From positions 1 through 42,507 of the forward strand of contig NZ_VXKH01000010.1 of the NCBI RefSeq assembly GCF_008693065.1: a DNA stretch of 42,507 nt, read 5' to 3'. Numbering within the stretch: position 1 is the first letter of the stretch; each line of letters starts with the position of its first letter. Position numbers and translations under genes: made by a program. The DNA is from Corynebacterium tuscaniense. GTDB taxonomy: Bacteria > Actinomycetota > Actinomycetes > Mycobacteriales > Mycobacteriaceae. The notes below the pieces were generated by a model, which was given only the letters and a program-made list of their open reading frames with translations, was not told the DNA's origin and did no database searches. Shown piece after piece: positions 24,670 through 33,754 of the stretch.

Positions 24670-25773
24670 TTATCTTCCGTAGAGCAGTGTCATCGCCCCG
24701 TAGGGGTGGACAGTATTAGCCACCAAGTACCCCCGGGGTGATCGCCAGGTTGGTGTGCCGCGGATGTTTTCCACCCTGCCCCGGTAGGCGTGTTCCGGGT
24801 CGTCATCGTTGGTGCGGTTGTGATAGCGGCACAGCATCGCCAGGTTATCCATATTGGTGTGCCCACCTTTCGACCAGGCACGGATGTGGTGGACTTGACA
24901 GTTATCGGCAGCATGCCGGCAATCCGGCACTGGACACGTCGGCATCGTGGCACGCGCCAGGTCACGTTGCTTCTGGTTAGCGAACCGTTGTGTGTCATAC
25001 AGGTTCACCGGGCCTTCCTGCGGGTGGAACAACGCCACCTCCAACTCGGCCCCGTGATGGTGCGTCAGGTATTGCGCACCGGTGATCGTCGTGCCATCAG
25101 TCAGCCCCAGTACCGTGTCGTCGCCGTCACCGCCGATGATGTTGATGTGCTCGTCTAACGGGATGAGGATCAGTGGTCGGGGGATGGCAGGGGCAATCCG
25201 CGATGGGGCAGCATCCCCTTCGCCTTCAGCATCAGGACGAAGACCCAGAATGCTCATTAATGCCTCATACATCTGTGGGCCGGCAGGACCTTCACCAGTG
25301 ACTCTTTGACGAAGCGCGTACTCAATAGCTGCCATATCTTGCTCTGAGCCCATGACGTTCATAGGGCGGGACTTTTCACGCGAACGCCCAAACCCCACTG
25401 TTGGCTCCGGGGCAGGCTTGTCCACCTCTGGCACAATGTCTTTTGAACGGCGCTGAAGCGTCTTGTAATCCCCCTTAACGGAAAGCAGAGCAAGCCGTAG
25501 CTCCCATTTGTTGCCGGGGTCGTCGATCCCGGCAAGGCGGGTTTCGATAAGGACAAGCTGATCCAAGGACTTCTGCGTGGAGCGTGCCACAGCTACAGCG
25601 TCTGCTTGTTTGCGGGTGAACCTCGTTTTCCCGTAGTAGACCGTGTGGAGCTTTGCCCATTCGCGAACACGAGTAGGGTTGCAGCCAACTGCGTTGAGGA
25701 CCTGGGCATCGAAATGCTCCAAGGTATCAATCGGGTTCGTCAGCCCCGCCACGAGTGCCGCAAAAGGATTCAT
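24670..25773 (-). CDS. DUF222/HNH endonuclease domain protein (13E12-type)
   Basis: A 367-residue protein. Residues about 1-200 resemble the DUF222 helical domain of mycobacterial 13E12-repeat proteins. Residues 280-320 form an HNH nuclease with zinc cysteines: TCPVPDC (Cys280, Cys285), NCQVHHIRAWSKGG (His295/His296), the central N of MDNLAMLC (Asn310) and CRYHNR (Cys315, His318). The catalytic histidine and zinc ligands are intact, so nuclease activity is plausible. Such genes are multi-copy in many actinobacteria; the role is unknown. ATG at 25773 is preferred; the frame upstream to 26028 covers only the intergenic region with a DnaA-box-like pair. Confidence 0.87.
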   Translation of the reverse strand: MNPFAALVAGLTNPIDTLEHFDAQVLNAVGCNPTRVREWAKLHTVYYGKTRFTRKQADAVAVARSTQKSLDQLVLIETRLAGIDDPGNKWELRLALLSVKGDYKTLQRRSKDIVPEVDKPAPEPTVGFGRSREKSRPMNVMGSEQDMAAIEYALRQRVTGEGPAGPQMYEALMSILGLRPDAEGEGDAAPSRIAPAIPRPLILIPLDEHINIIGGDGDDTVLGLTDGTTITGAQYLTHHHGAELEVALFHPQEGPVNLYDTQRFANQKQRDLARATMPTCPVPDCRHAADNCQVHHIRAWSKGGHTNMDNLAMLCRYHNRTNDDDPEHAYRGRVENIRGTPTWRSPRGYLVANTVHPYGAMTLLYGR

Positions 25774-25827
25774 GCCGGCAACGCTAAACCGAAACCCGCA
25801 AACGCGCAGCAAACCGCCAAAACGGCC

Positions 25828-25852
25828 TGTGGATAACACAAAACTATCCACA
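25828..25852. promoter_or_regulatory. Inverted pair of DnaA-box-like sequences
   Basis: TGTGGATAA (25828-25836) is the exact complement of the TTATCCACA DnaA box. TATCCACA (25845-25852) is its mirror copy lacking only the first T. The pair is separated by 8 bp in the 269-bp gap between the HNH gene and glnA2. No AT-rich unwinding element or box cluster is seen, so this is not an origin. Confidence 0.5.
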
Positions 25853-26028
25853 AGCCACGCGCACCGAACCACGCACCAGAACACGCGAAGAAGCCACAGA
25901 TCCAGCACAAACAGCCCGGTTCCCGCCAAACCGAAAAAACTTCCGAACCCCAGTTGCCGTTGGTCCGCACAGGATACGGTAACGGATGCAAAAGCGGTGA
26001 ACATGCACACTTCTGGCCACGCTGTCAC

Positions 26029-26034
26029 TACATT
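26029..26034 (+). promoter_or_regulatory. -10 box of glnA2
   Basis: TACATT, 8 nt before ATG at 26043. It suggests a leaderless or nearly leaderless glnA2-glnE transcript. Confidence 0.4.
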
Positions 26035-26042
26035 GGGTAGGC

Positions 26043-27368
26043 ATGAACAGCCAACAAGAAAACGTCCTGCGCGAGGTTGAGGAGCGGGATATCCGTTTCA
26101 TCCGTTTGTGGTTCACTGATTTGTTCGGGGCGTTGAAGACGGTGATGATGTCGCCGGCGGAATTGGAAACGGCGTTTGATGAGGGTGTTGGCTTTGATGG
26201 TTCTTCCATTGAAGGGTTCTCGCGTGTTTCCGAGTCGGACACGTTGCTGCTGCCGGACCCTTCAACGTTCCAACCGTTGCCGTTTGATGCGGAGGATGGG
26301 TTGCAGACGGCGCGGATGTTCTGCGATATTTCCATGCCGGATGGAAAGCCGTTGTATGCCGATCCGCGGCAGGTGCTGCGCCGCCAACTCAACAAAGCAG
26401 CAGAAGCAGGCTTTGAGTGCGTGGCCAGCCCGGAGATTGAGTTCTTTGCGCTGACTGGTGGGGAGGATCCTCGGCCGGTGGATGATGGTGGGTATTTTGA
26501 CCAGGCGAAGCAGAATGCGGCGCCACGCTTCCGTAGGCACGCAATTTCCGCCCTTGAGTACATGGGCATTGCCACGGAGTTCTCTCACCATGAGGGCTCG
26601 CCGGGCCAGCAGGAGATTGATCTGCGGCACACGGATGCGTTGACTATGGCGGATAACATCATCACGTTCCGGTATGTGGTGAAGACGGTGGCGGAGGCGA
26701 ACGGCATTCTGGCTACGTTCATGCCTAAGCCTTTCCGTGAGCACAATGGTTCGGCGATGCATACGCACTTCTCGCTCTTTGAGGGTGAGGAGAATGCGTT
26801 CCATGATCCGGATGATGAGTATTCGCTGTCCACTACGGCGCGCCAGTTCATCGCGGGCGTGATCGCGCATGCGAATGAGATCTCCGCGGTGACAAATCAG
26901 TGGGTGAACTCGTACAAGCGCCTCCAGTTCGGGTCGGAGGCGCCGACCGCGGCAACGTGGGGTGTGTCTAACCGTTCCGCGATGGTGCGGGTGCCCACAT
27001 ATCGCCTGCACAAGAGTGCTTCTCGACGGATCGAGGTCCGCACCATCGACTCCGCCGCCAACCCGTACTTGGCTTTCGCTGCGATTTTCGCGGCTGGGCT
27101 CGATGGCATTGAGCAGGGCCTTGAATTGGGTGAGCCCGCGGTGGATGACGTGTTCGCTCTCACCCGACGGGAGCGTCGGGCAATGGGCTACAAGGATCTG
27201 CCGGGTTCCCTGGATGAGGCGCTGCGCGCGTTGGAGAAGTCCGAGTTCATGGCGGAGGTACTGGGGGAGCAGGTCTTTGAGTTCTTCCTGCGCTCTAAGT
27301 GGGATGAGTGGCATGCCTACGAGGATCAGATCACCCCGTGGGAACTGGCTAACAACCTCAACCTTTAA
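26043..27368 (+). CDS. glnA2: Glutamine synthetase paralogue, type I
   Basis: A 441-residue glutamine synthetase-family protein (glutamate + NH3 + ATP). Motifs are DGVGFDGSSIEGF, LRHTDAL (metal site), the ATP-binding region PKPFREHNGSAMHTHFSL, NSYKRLQFGSEAP and SRRIEVRTIDSAANPYLA. It lacks the adenylylation tyrosine: where GlnA has DLYELP, this has DVFALT. GlnE should therefore not modify it. GlnA2 proteins of this clade make little of the cell's glutamine, and some act on other gamma-glutamyl acceptors; the role here is open. It is followed by glnE after 11 bp. Confidence 0.93.
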   Translation: MNSQQENVLREVEERDIRFIRLWFTDLFGALKTVMMSPAELETAFDEGVGFDGSSIEGFSRVSESDTLLLPDPSTFQPLPFDAEDGLQTARMFCDISMPDGKPLYADPRQVLRRQLNKAAEAGFECVASPEIEFFALTGGEDPRPVDDGGYFDQAKQNAAPRFRRHAISALEYMGIATEFSHHEGSPGQQEIDLRHTDALTMADNIITFRYVVKTVAEANGILATFMPKPFREHNGSAMHTHFSLFEGEENAFHDPDDEYSLSTTARQFIAGVIAHANEISAVTNQWVNSYKRLQFGSEAPTAATWGVSNRSAMVRVPTYRLHKSASRRIEVRTIDSAANPYLAFAAIFAAGLDGIEQGLELGEPAVDDVFALTRRERRAMGYKDLPGSLDEALRALEKSEFMAEVLGEQVFEFFLRSKWDEWHAYEDQITPWELANNLNL

Positions 27369-27379
27369 GGCGGGAGCAC

Positions 27380-30300
27380 ATGGCACGCAAGAAGTCTCCG
27401 TCGCCGGCACAGTTGGCGTTGACCGGTAAGACTGCTGCAGATGATCTGGAGCGATTGGGCTGGAGCGATGATGATGTGCTGTACACCCTCGGCGGGTCCG
27501 GCAACCCGGATATCACGCTGAACACGGCTTTCCGTTTGGCGGAGGCGTTGGGGGACAAGTATGAGGAACTGCGCCAAGCGCTTATCGGCGATGAGGTGCT
27601 GCGCGTCCGCCTCTTTGCCCTGCTGGGCGGCTCTACTGCCCTGGGGGACCACTTGGTGGCGCACCCGGAGGAGTGGAAGTTGCTGGCGGAGCCACTGCCC
27701 AGCGCCAGTGAGATCTTCCAGATCATGCTGGGCTCGGTTGATGCAAAGCCGGAACCGGGAGACCCCACGGCAACGGAGGACCTGGACCAGCCGGGTACGT
27801 ACCGCGCAGCCATCACAGGGACAGAGGCAAAGAAGACTCTGAAGAGTACATACCGCACGCTGGTCATGCGTGTTGCAGCGGCAGATCTCGCTGGAACGTA
27901 CTCCGCCTTCAAAGGATACGGCGCTGATCAGCCGGTGTTGAGCTACAGCGACGTGACGGAGCTGCTCACCACTATCGCGGATGCGGCATTGACCGCAGCG
28001 CTTGCTGTGGCGGTGCGTTCGGTGTGCGGGGATGAGCCGATGAATGGGAAGCTGGCCGTGATCGCCATGGGTAAGTGCGGTGCGCGGGAGCTGAACTATA
28101 TCTCTGACGTGGACGTCATTTTCGTTGCGGAGCCGGCGGATGCGCTGGCGACGAAGATTGCTAGCGAGTTTGCGTCGATAGGCACTGCTGCTTTCTTCGA
28201 CGTGGACCCGAACCTGCGGCCGGAGGGTAAATCCGGCGCGCTGGTGCGCACGCTGGAATCCCATGAGAAGTACTACAAGCGCTGGGCGGAAACGTGGGAG
28301 TTCCAGGCGCTGCTCAAAGCCCGTCCGATGACGGGTGACATGGAGCTGGGGCAGGCCTACCGGGAAAAGCTGAAGCCGATGGTGTGGGAATCCTCCCAGC
28401 GTGATTCTTTTGTTGAGGACGTGCAGGCAATGCGGCGCCGCGTGCTGTCGAATGTGCCGGCGGATATGCGCGCCCGTGAGCTTAAGCTCGGCCAGGGTGG
28501 ATTGCGTGATGTGGAATTCGCGGTGCAGCTGCTGCAGCTCGTGCATGGGCGTATCGACGCCACTTTGCGCACCAAGAACACCATCGAGTCCATAAAGGCA
28601 CTCTCCCTCGGCGGATATATTGGCCGCGAAGACGCAGTACACCTCATCGAGGCGTACGAGTTCTTGCGGCTGCTGGAACACCGCCTCCAACTGCACCGCT
28701 TCCGGCGCACGCACACGCTGCCGGAGGACGATGATGCAGCGAATCGACGGTGGCTTGCCTTGACCTCTGGCTTCATTTCCTCGCCGACGTCGTCCGCGGT
28801 GAATGAGATGGACGCCCGCCTGAAGGCGGAGCGCAAGAAGATCTCAGACCTGCACTCGCGGTTGTTCTACCGTCCGCTGTTGAATTCGATTGCGGGGATG
28901 AGTGTTGGGGAGGCGTCGCTAAGCAAAGATGCGGCAATTGAACAACTCAAAGCGCTGGGGTACACGCATCCCACTCGCGCCTACCAGCACCTGTCCGCGC
29001 TGGTTAAAGGCAATTCCCGCAAGGCGAAGCTGCAGGCGATTTTGTTGCCCACGCTGCTGGTGTGGCTGGGGGAAACCGCGGACCCGGATGCTGGTTTGCT
29101 CAACTACCGCAAGCTGTCTGATGCCGCGCAGGATCGCTCGTGGTTCTTGCGCATGCTTCGGGACGAAGGTGTGGTCGGCGAACGCCTCATGCACATCCTG
29201 GGTACCTCCCCGTATGCCGCGAACCTGATTATTTCCGCGCCCGATGTGGTGAAGCAGCTCGGTGACGGTGCAACCCAGCCGAAGCTGCTCGACCCGGAAA
29301 CGGACCGCGTGTACAAGGCCCTGATCGCGGCGTCGAAACGCCATGCAGATCCGGATAAAGCGGTCAGTGTTGCGCGCTCCCTGCGCCGCGCGGAGCTCGC
29401 CCGCATTGCGTCCGCTGACCTGCTGGGCATGATGGACGTGCGCGAGGTGTGTGACCAGCTGTCCTGGGTGTGGAACGCCGTACTTGAAGCAGGCCTGCGG
29501 GCAGAAGTTCGTGCGGACCTGCTGGAACGCGGGGTGGAAGAACCGCTGGCCCGCATCGCTGTTATTGGCATGGGGCGTCTTGGTGGCGCGGAGCTGGGCT
29601 ACGGCTCAGACGCTGATGTGATGATTGTTGCGGAGCCTGCTGAAGGCGAAGATGAAGTGGAAGCGCTGGCCTGGGCCACCAAGATCATTGATCAACTGCG
29701 GAAGCGACTATCCAAACCATCCGGTGATCCGCGTTTGGAAGTTGATCTGGGGCTGCGGCCGGAAGGTCGTTCTGGTCCGGTGGTGCGCACGATTGCGTCG
29801 TACAAACGCTACTACCAAGAGTGGGGTGAGGTGTGGGAGCGCCAAGCCTTGCTGCGCGCCACCTACATTGCAGGTGACGTGGCGGTGGGGGAAGAATTTC
29901 TGCACAGCATCGATCCGTTCCGCTACCCGGACGGGGGTGCCAGCGAATCAGACATTCGTGAGATCCGCCGCATGAAGGCCCGCGTGGACAATGAACGCCT
30001 GCCACGCAATGCGGACCGGGCAACCCACACCAAGCTCGGGCGTGGCGCGTTGACGGATATTGAGTGGACGGTGCAGCTGCTCACCATGATGCACGCTAAC
30101 ACCTACCCGGAACTTCACAACACATCTACGCTGGAGATACTGGACTTCCTGGTCACCGATGCTGCCTCCGGCATCATTGATTCTGCTCAGGCACGCATGC
30201 TCACGGAGGCGTGGCTGCTGGCCACAGCAGCACGCAACGCATTGGTCTTGGTTACCGGGAAACGCACTGATCAGTTACCGGGTCCGGGTGCTCAGCTCAA

Positions 30301-30439
30301 CCAGGTCGCTGGCGCTGCCGGCTATGACCCGCATGATGCGCAAGCGTTCCTCGACCATTACCTGAAAGTGACGCGTCGCGCTCATCGTGTGGTGGAGGAA
30401 GTGTTCTGGGGTGAGCAGCCCTCCTTTGAGTACGACTGA
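27380..30439 (+). CDS. glnE: Bifunctional glutamine synthetase adenylyltransferase/deadenylylase
   Basis: A 1019-residue enzyme that attaches AMP to, and removes it from, the tyrosine of GlnA according to nitrogen status. It has two nucleotidyltransferase domains with GxGxxG/DxD-type motifs: KCGARELNYISDVDVIFV at about residues 230-248 (N-terminal, deadenylylation) and GRLGGAELGYGSDADVMIV at about 732-750 (C-terminal, adenylylation). Each is followed by its RPEG(K/R)SG segment and a helical domain (LKLGQGGLRDVEFAVQLLQL and TKLGRGALTDIEWTVQLLTM). Length is normal for actinobacteria. GGGAG lies three bases before the ATG. It is co-transcribed with glnA2. Confidence 0.97.
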   Translation: MARKKSPSPAQLALTGKTAADDLERLGWSDDDVLYTLGGSGNPDITLNTAFRLAEALGDKYEELRQALIGDEVLRVRLFALLGGSTALGDHLVAHPEEWKLLAEPLPSASEIFQIMLGSVDAKPEPGDPTATEDLDQPGTYRAAITGTEAKKTLKSTYRTLVMRVAAADLAGTYSAFKGYGADQPVLSYSDVTELLTTIADAALTAALAVAVRSVCGDEPMNGKLAVIAMGKCGARELNYISDVDVIFVAEPADALATKIASEFASIGTAAFFDVDPNLRPEGKSGALVRTLESHEKYYKRWAETWEFQALLKARPMTGDMELGQAYREKLKPMVWESSQRDSFVEDVQAMRRRVLSNVPADMRARELKLGQGGLRDVEFAVQLLQLVHGRIDATLRTKNTIESIKALSLGGYIGREDAVHLIEAYEFLRLLEHRLQLHRFRRTHTLPEDDDAANRRWLALTSGFISSPTSSAVNEMDARLKAERKKISDLHSRLFYRPLLNSIAGMSVGEASLSKDAAIEQLKALGYTHPTRAYQHLSALVKGNSRKAKLQAILLPTLLVWLGETADPDAGLLNYRKLSDAAQDRSWFLRMLRDEGVVGERLMHILGTSPYAANLIISAPDVVKQLGDGATQPKLLDPETDRVYKALIAASKRHADPDKAVSVARSLRRAELARIASADLLGMMDVREVCDQLSWVWNAVLEAGLRAEVRADLLERGVEEPLARIAVIGMGRLGGAELGYGSDADVMIVAEPAEGEDEVEALAWATKIIDQLRKRLSKPSGDPRLEVDLGLRPEGRSGPVVRTIASYKRYYQEWGEVWERQALLRATYIAGDVAVGEEFLHSIDPFRYPDGGASESDIREIRRMKARVDNERLPRNADRATHTKLGRGALTDIEWTVQLLTMMHANTYPELHNTSTLEILDFLVTDAASGIIDSAQARMLTEAWLLATAARNALVLVTGKRTDQLPGPGAQLNQVAGAAGYDPHDAQAFLDHYLKVTRRAHRVVEEVFWGEQPSFEYD

Positions 30440-30488
30440 GCATCGCTACCTCGGGGGCGGAGTGGGGGAAGGTGTGATCCAGGCGCGC

Positions 30489-30494
30489 TAGACT
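30489..30494 (+). promoter_or_regulatory. -10 box of a leaderless GTG start (thrC)
   Basis: TAGACT followed by 7 nt and GTG at 30502. No ribosome binding site is seen. Confidence 0.55.
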
Positions 30495-30501
30495 CCTAGG
30501 G

Positions 30502-31962
30502 GTGGATTACATCTCAACGCGTGATACGACAAAGACCCCGCACCGCTTCACCGACATCCTGCTGTCCGGACTAGCCCCCGACGGCGGGCTTTATGTGCCG
30601 GTTGCGTACCCGCGCATTACAGAAGAGAAACTGACCGAGTGGCGCGCAGTCCTCGCCGACGGTGGTTACCCAGCACTTGCTGCTGAGGTGGTCAAGCTCT
30701 TTGTTAGTGACATCCCACCAGCAAAGGTGGAGCAGCTCACCGCCGCTGCTTACCGCACCCCGGTTTTTAGCACCGAAGAAATCGTCCCAGTCACTGCACT
30801 CGAGGACGGCATTTATCTCGCGCACCTGTCCGAAGGTCCCACGGCTGCGTTCAAGGACATGGCCATGCAGCTGCTGGGTGAGCTCTTTGAGTTTGAGCTG
30901 GCGCGCCGGGAGGAAACCCTGAATATCTTGGGTGCTACCTCCGGCGATACCGGCTCGTCCGCGGAGTACGCCATGCGTGGCCGGGACAACATCAATGTGT
31001 TTATGCTCACCCCAGCTGGCCGTATGACCCCGTTCCAGCAGGCCCAGATGTTCGGACTGAATGAGCCCAACATTTTCAATATTGCGCTCGACGGCGTTTT
31101 CGACGACTGCCAGGACGTAGTCAAGGAGGTCAACGCCGACGCGGCATTCAAGTCCAAGCACCACATTGGCGCTGTGAACTCCATCAATTGGGCGCGTTTG
31201 CTGGCACAGATCATTTACTACATTTCGTCCTACATCAAGCTCACATCACCTCCTGCTTCAGGGCAGCAGCCACAGCAGGTATCTTTCTGCGTGCCCACTG
31301 GCAACTTCGGAGACATCTGTGCGGGACATATTGCGAAGCAGATGGGCTTACCCATCGACAAACTCATCGTGGCCACCAATGAGAATGATGTGCTCCATGA
31401 GTTTTTCATCTCTGGGCAGTACCGCCCGCGTTCCTCTGCGGAAACGCAGGCAACGTCCTCGCCGTCGATGGATATTTCGCGCGCGTCCAACTTTGAGCGC
31501 TTCATCTTTGATGTGTTGGAGCGTGACGCCACGAAGACCAAGGACCTCTTCGGCGTCCAGGTCAAGGCCGGTGGTTTTGAACTCGAGGGGCAGATCATGG
31601 AGGAGATTCGTGGGAAGTACGGCTTCCTGTCCGGTCGTTCCACGCACGCTGATCGCATATCGACGATCCGTGATACCCACGCCAACCAGTCCACCCTCAT
31701 CGACCCACACACCGCTGACGGCATCTTCGTTGCCCGTGGTCTGAAGGACCAGGTGGACACCCCGATCGTGGTCCTGGAAACCGCCTTGCCAGTGAAATTC
31801 TCCGAGACCATCGTTGAAGCCACTGGTCAGAAACCAGAGGTACCGGAGCGATTCACTGGCATCATGGAGGCCGACAGGCACGTGGTAGATATGCCCAACG
31901 ACGCTGAGGCTGTCAAGGTGTACATTGCCAGCATCGTCGACAACGGTGGCACAGGTAAATAA
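30502..31962 (+). CDS. thrC: Threonine synthase
   Basis: A 486-residue PLP enzyme that converts O-phosphohomoserine to threonine, the last step of threonine biosynthesis. The PLP lysine is Lys118 in TAAFKDMAMQ. Other landmarks are the N-terminal STRDTTKTPHRFTDILLSGLAPDGGLYVP, GATSGDTGSSAEYA and FCVPTGNFGDICAG. It is the long (E. coli/yeast-like) class of the enzyme. The start is GTG at 30502. A 43-codon ORF follows nine bases after the stop. The nearby ThrE-type exporter (40218-41504) is not in the same operon. Confidence 0.96.
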   Translation: MDYISTRDTTKTPHRFTDILLSGLAPDGGLYVPVAYPRITEEKLTEWRAVLADGGYPALAAEVVKLFVSDIPPAKVEQLTAAAYRTPVFSTEEIVPVTALEDGIYLAHLSEGPTAAFKDMAMQLLGELFEFELARREETLNILGATSGDTGSSAEYAMRGRDNINVFMLTPAGRMTPFQQAQMFGLNEPNIFNIALDGVFDDCQDVVKEVNADAAFKSKHHIGAVNSINWARLLAQIIYYISSYIKLTSPPASGQQPQQVSFCVPTGNFGDICAGHIAKQMGLPIDKLIVATNENDVLHEFFISGQYRPRSSAETQATSSPSMDISRASNFERFIFDVLERDATKTKDLFGVQVKAGGFELEGQIMEEIRGKYGFLSGRSTHADRISTIRDTHANQSTLIDPHTADGIFVARGLKDQVDTPIVVLETALPVKFSETIVEATGQKPEVPERFTGIMEADRHVVDMPNDAEAVKVYIASIVDNGGTGK

Positions 31963-31971
31963 GGAGCGACC

Positions 31972-32103
31972 ATGGCACAGGAACAATTTGCTGGACCCGA
32001 GCACTACGTTGAGTTCGATCCGGAGAAATTCATCCGCGACCTGAAGATCCAGAACGATCTGAAGGACGAGGATGAAGCAACCACGGATTCTTCTGAGTCC
32101 TAA
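31972..32103 (+). CDS. Small acidic hypothetical protein, 43 residues
   Basis: ATG at 31972 reads MAQEQFAGPEHYVEFDPEKF and then IRDLKIQNDLKDEDEATTDS, ending in SES with TAA at 32101-32103. A perfect AAGGAG lies five bases upstream, and thrC ends nine bases before, so translation is likely. The protein is soluble and acidic, with a probable helix (EKFIRDLKIQNDLKDEDE). I do not recognise a family. The next gene starts 11 bp later, suggesting a thrC - small ORF - protease transcript. Confidence 0.72.
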   Translation: MAQEQFAGPEHYVEFDPEKFIRDLKIQNDLKDEDEATTDSSES

Positions 32104-32114
32104 ACTCCTCTTTC

Positions 32115-33083
32115 ATGCATTCACAGTTCCCGCCGGAGCAGTATCCGCTGTCCGATGATGAGTACCAACCCAAAAGGGGCGGTGTCTCCGTTTTCTGGGT
32201 GGCCATGGTGGTCATAGTCAGCTTTGTTGTGGCAGCCGTGGCTTATCTCGGTGTGACTACATCGCAGTACCCGACCCTCACCGTGGAAGAGCGCCAAGAA
32301 CGCGAAGGCGTACAAACCCCTGGGGCGCCACCGGCTGATTCGGCAGGGGAAACGGTGATTAAAGTGCCCTCCTTCGCACTGTGGGCACCGGGCACAAAGA
32401 TCCAATCCACGGACCATTACCCCCAAGCTGGGGAATCTTTCACGGCACAAGCCTGTACGGTCGCATTCAGTTTCAGTGCTGCAGACGGCCGGAATTTCGC
32501 AGTGACAGCTGGACACTGTGGCCGGGAAAATGATCTTGTATGGCCAACCACGGCCGAAACAGTAGCAGATTACGCGGTCGAGGCCGGCCGCTTCATCTAT
32601 TCCGGCCTTTACAGTGAAGGCAATGATGGCGTTGATGTAGGCATCATTGAGATCACAGATCCAAACCGCTACATGGATCTCGTGGGTGCCCCGATCCCTA
32701 CAGCAATTTACGGTGGCGCTTTGGTGCGCGAGGACCCGATCTGTAAAACCGGCGGAACTACTGGATACACCTGCGGTGTCTTTGAAGATAGTGGCCGTGT
32801 GCAACTTATCCGCACTGAAACGGAAGGGGAGCGCGAAACCTACGGTGATATTGGCCACCTGTGTGCCTCACCCGGTGATTCTGGTGGCCCCGTGTTTCAT
32901 GAAATCAACGGCCGTGCCACTATTGTCGGTGTTGTCTCCGGTACGGACGCGGAGCGGGCTGAAGAATCATGCGACTTGCCTGATTCCAACACGAGACTCA
33001 TGTCCTATGCCAATTATGAGCAGGTCATGGGTGTGATTAATCGCGTTGTCCCTGATGCCCAATTCGAGGAACAAACCTGGTAA
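32115..33083 (+). CDS. Membrane-anchored S1 family (trypsin-like) serine protease
   Basis: A 322-residue protein. A cytoplasmic stretch (1-24) precedes a membrane helix at about 25-48 (VSVFWVAMVVIVSFVVAAVAY), which places the protease domain outside. The catalytic triad is His134 in TAGHC, Asp174 in GVDVGIIEI and Ser256 in GDSGGP. Cys114/Cys135 and Cys210/Cys220 are positioned to form disulfides. The substrate is unknown; extracellular corynebacterial proteases of this class often process envelope proteins. It follows the 43-codon ORF by 11 bp and abuts the convergent membrane-protein gene with no gap. Confidence 0.9.
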   Translation: MHSQFPPEQYPLSDDEYQPKRGGVSVFWVAMVVIVSFVVAAVAYLGVTTSQYPTLTVEERQEREGVQTPGAPPADSAGETVIKVPSFALWAPGTKIQSTDHYPQAGESFTAQACTVAFSFSAADGRNFAVTAGHCGRENDLVWPTTAETVADYAVEAGRFIYSGLYSEGNDGVDVGIIEITDPNRYMDLVGAPIPTAIYGGALVREDPICKTGGTTGYTCGVFEDSGRVQLIRTETEGERETYGDIGHLCASPGDSGGPVFHEINGRATIVGVVSGTDAERAEESCDLPDSNTRLMSYANYEQVMGVINRVVPDAQFEEQTW

Positions 33084-33629
33084 CTACACCGCACCTGCCG
33101 GCGCCGCACGGGTTTTGCGGTACCGAATCAGATTGTTCACGCTGAAGGCCAGCGCAACGCCCGCGATGATGACCCAAATATCCCAACCGACTGAGGTCCC
33201 GGTGCCGTAACTAAACATCGATTGATAGAAGATGCTCAGCACAAGCAATGTTTGGATACTCGATCCAACAACGCTGAACGTGGTTCCGCGTTTGTGGTCC
33301 GCGCGAAAGAACGAGACAGCGGCGACGAGGTAGCAGATGAGTAGCGCAGCTGTGCCCAAGAGCATGAGGCCGTTACCAGCGATGTACTGTGCTAACTCAC
33401 CTTGGTCCAGCGCTTGCTGGAACGCACCTTCCTGCGTAGTTACACCCCACCAGTTCCACCCGATTGTTGTGGTTTTGAGGTCCACATAGACGATGTAGAC
33501 GAAGATGCATTCTAGAAAGCTGGTGAGAAGGCTCAGAAGAAAGCACAGGAGCATGAAGGCGGCCCGTATAGGTGCTTTGGTGTTGAGGACGTCCGGCTGG
33601 GGCCGATCGTGCTTGTTGGGATGAGGCAT
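33084..33629 (-). CDS. Four-TM membrane protein with NWWG loop
   Basis: A 181-residue membrane protein with helices at about 22-48, 84-107, 116-135 and 147-167. The loop after helix 1 (TTIGWNWWGVTTQEGAFQQAL) is probably extracytoplasmic. I do not recognise a named family. The layout and the NWWG loop resemble the protein at 34912-35712, suggesting paralogy. GGAG lies before the ATG, about eight bases away. It is divergent from the Nudix gene across 125 bp. Confidence 0.75.
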   Translation of the reverse strand: MPHPNKHDRPQPDVLNTKAPIRAAFMLLCFLLSLLTSFLECIFVYIVYVDLKTTTIGWNWWGVTTQEGAFQQALDQGELAQYIAGNGLMLLGTAALLICYLVAAVSFFRADHKRGTTFSVVGSSIQTLLVLSIFYQSMFSYGTGTSVGWDIWVIIAGVALAFSVNNLIRYRKTRAAPAGAV

Positions 33630-33742
33630 AGTTTCTTCTCCGTTGCTGGAAACGGTAAAGCAAGATTATCTGGAACACGTGAATGAAGGTAGGTTTCCTC
33701 CCCGTTGCGTGTACTGCTTTCGTCCAGGCGCGCGTGGCCACG

Positions 33743-33748
33743 TAGACT
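33743..33748 (+). promoter_or_regulatory. -10 box of a leaderless start (Nudix gene)
   Basis: TAGACT, 6 nt before ATG at 33755; same hexamer as before NIF3 and thrC. Confidence 0.5.
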
Positions 33749-33754
33749 CGGCCC

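Noticed and set aside
27365..28714. 449-codon minus-strand frame opposite glnE
   Set aside because: Antisense shadow of glnE, which has full domain support.
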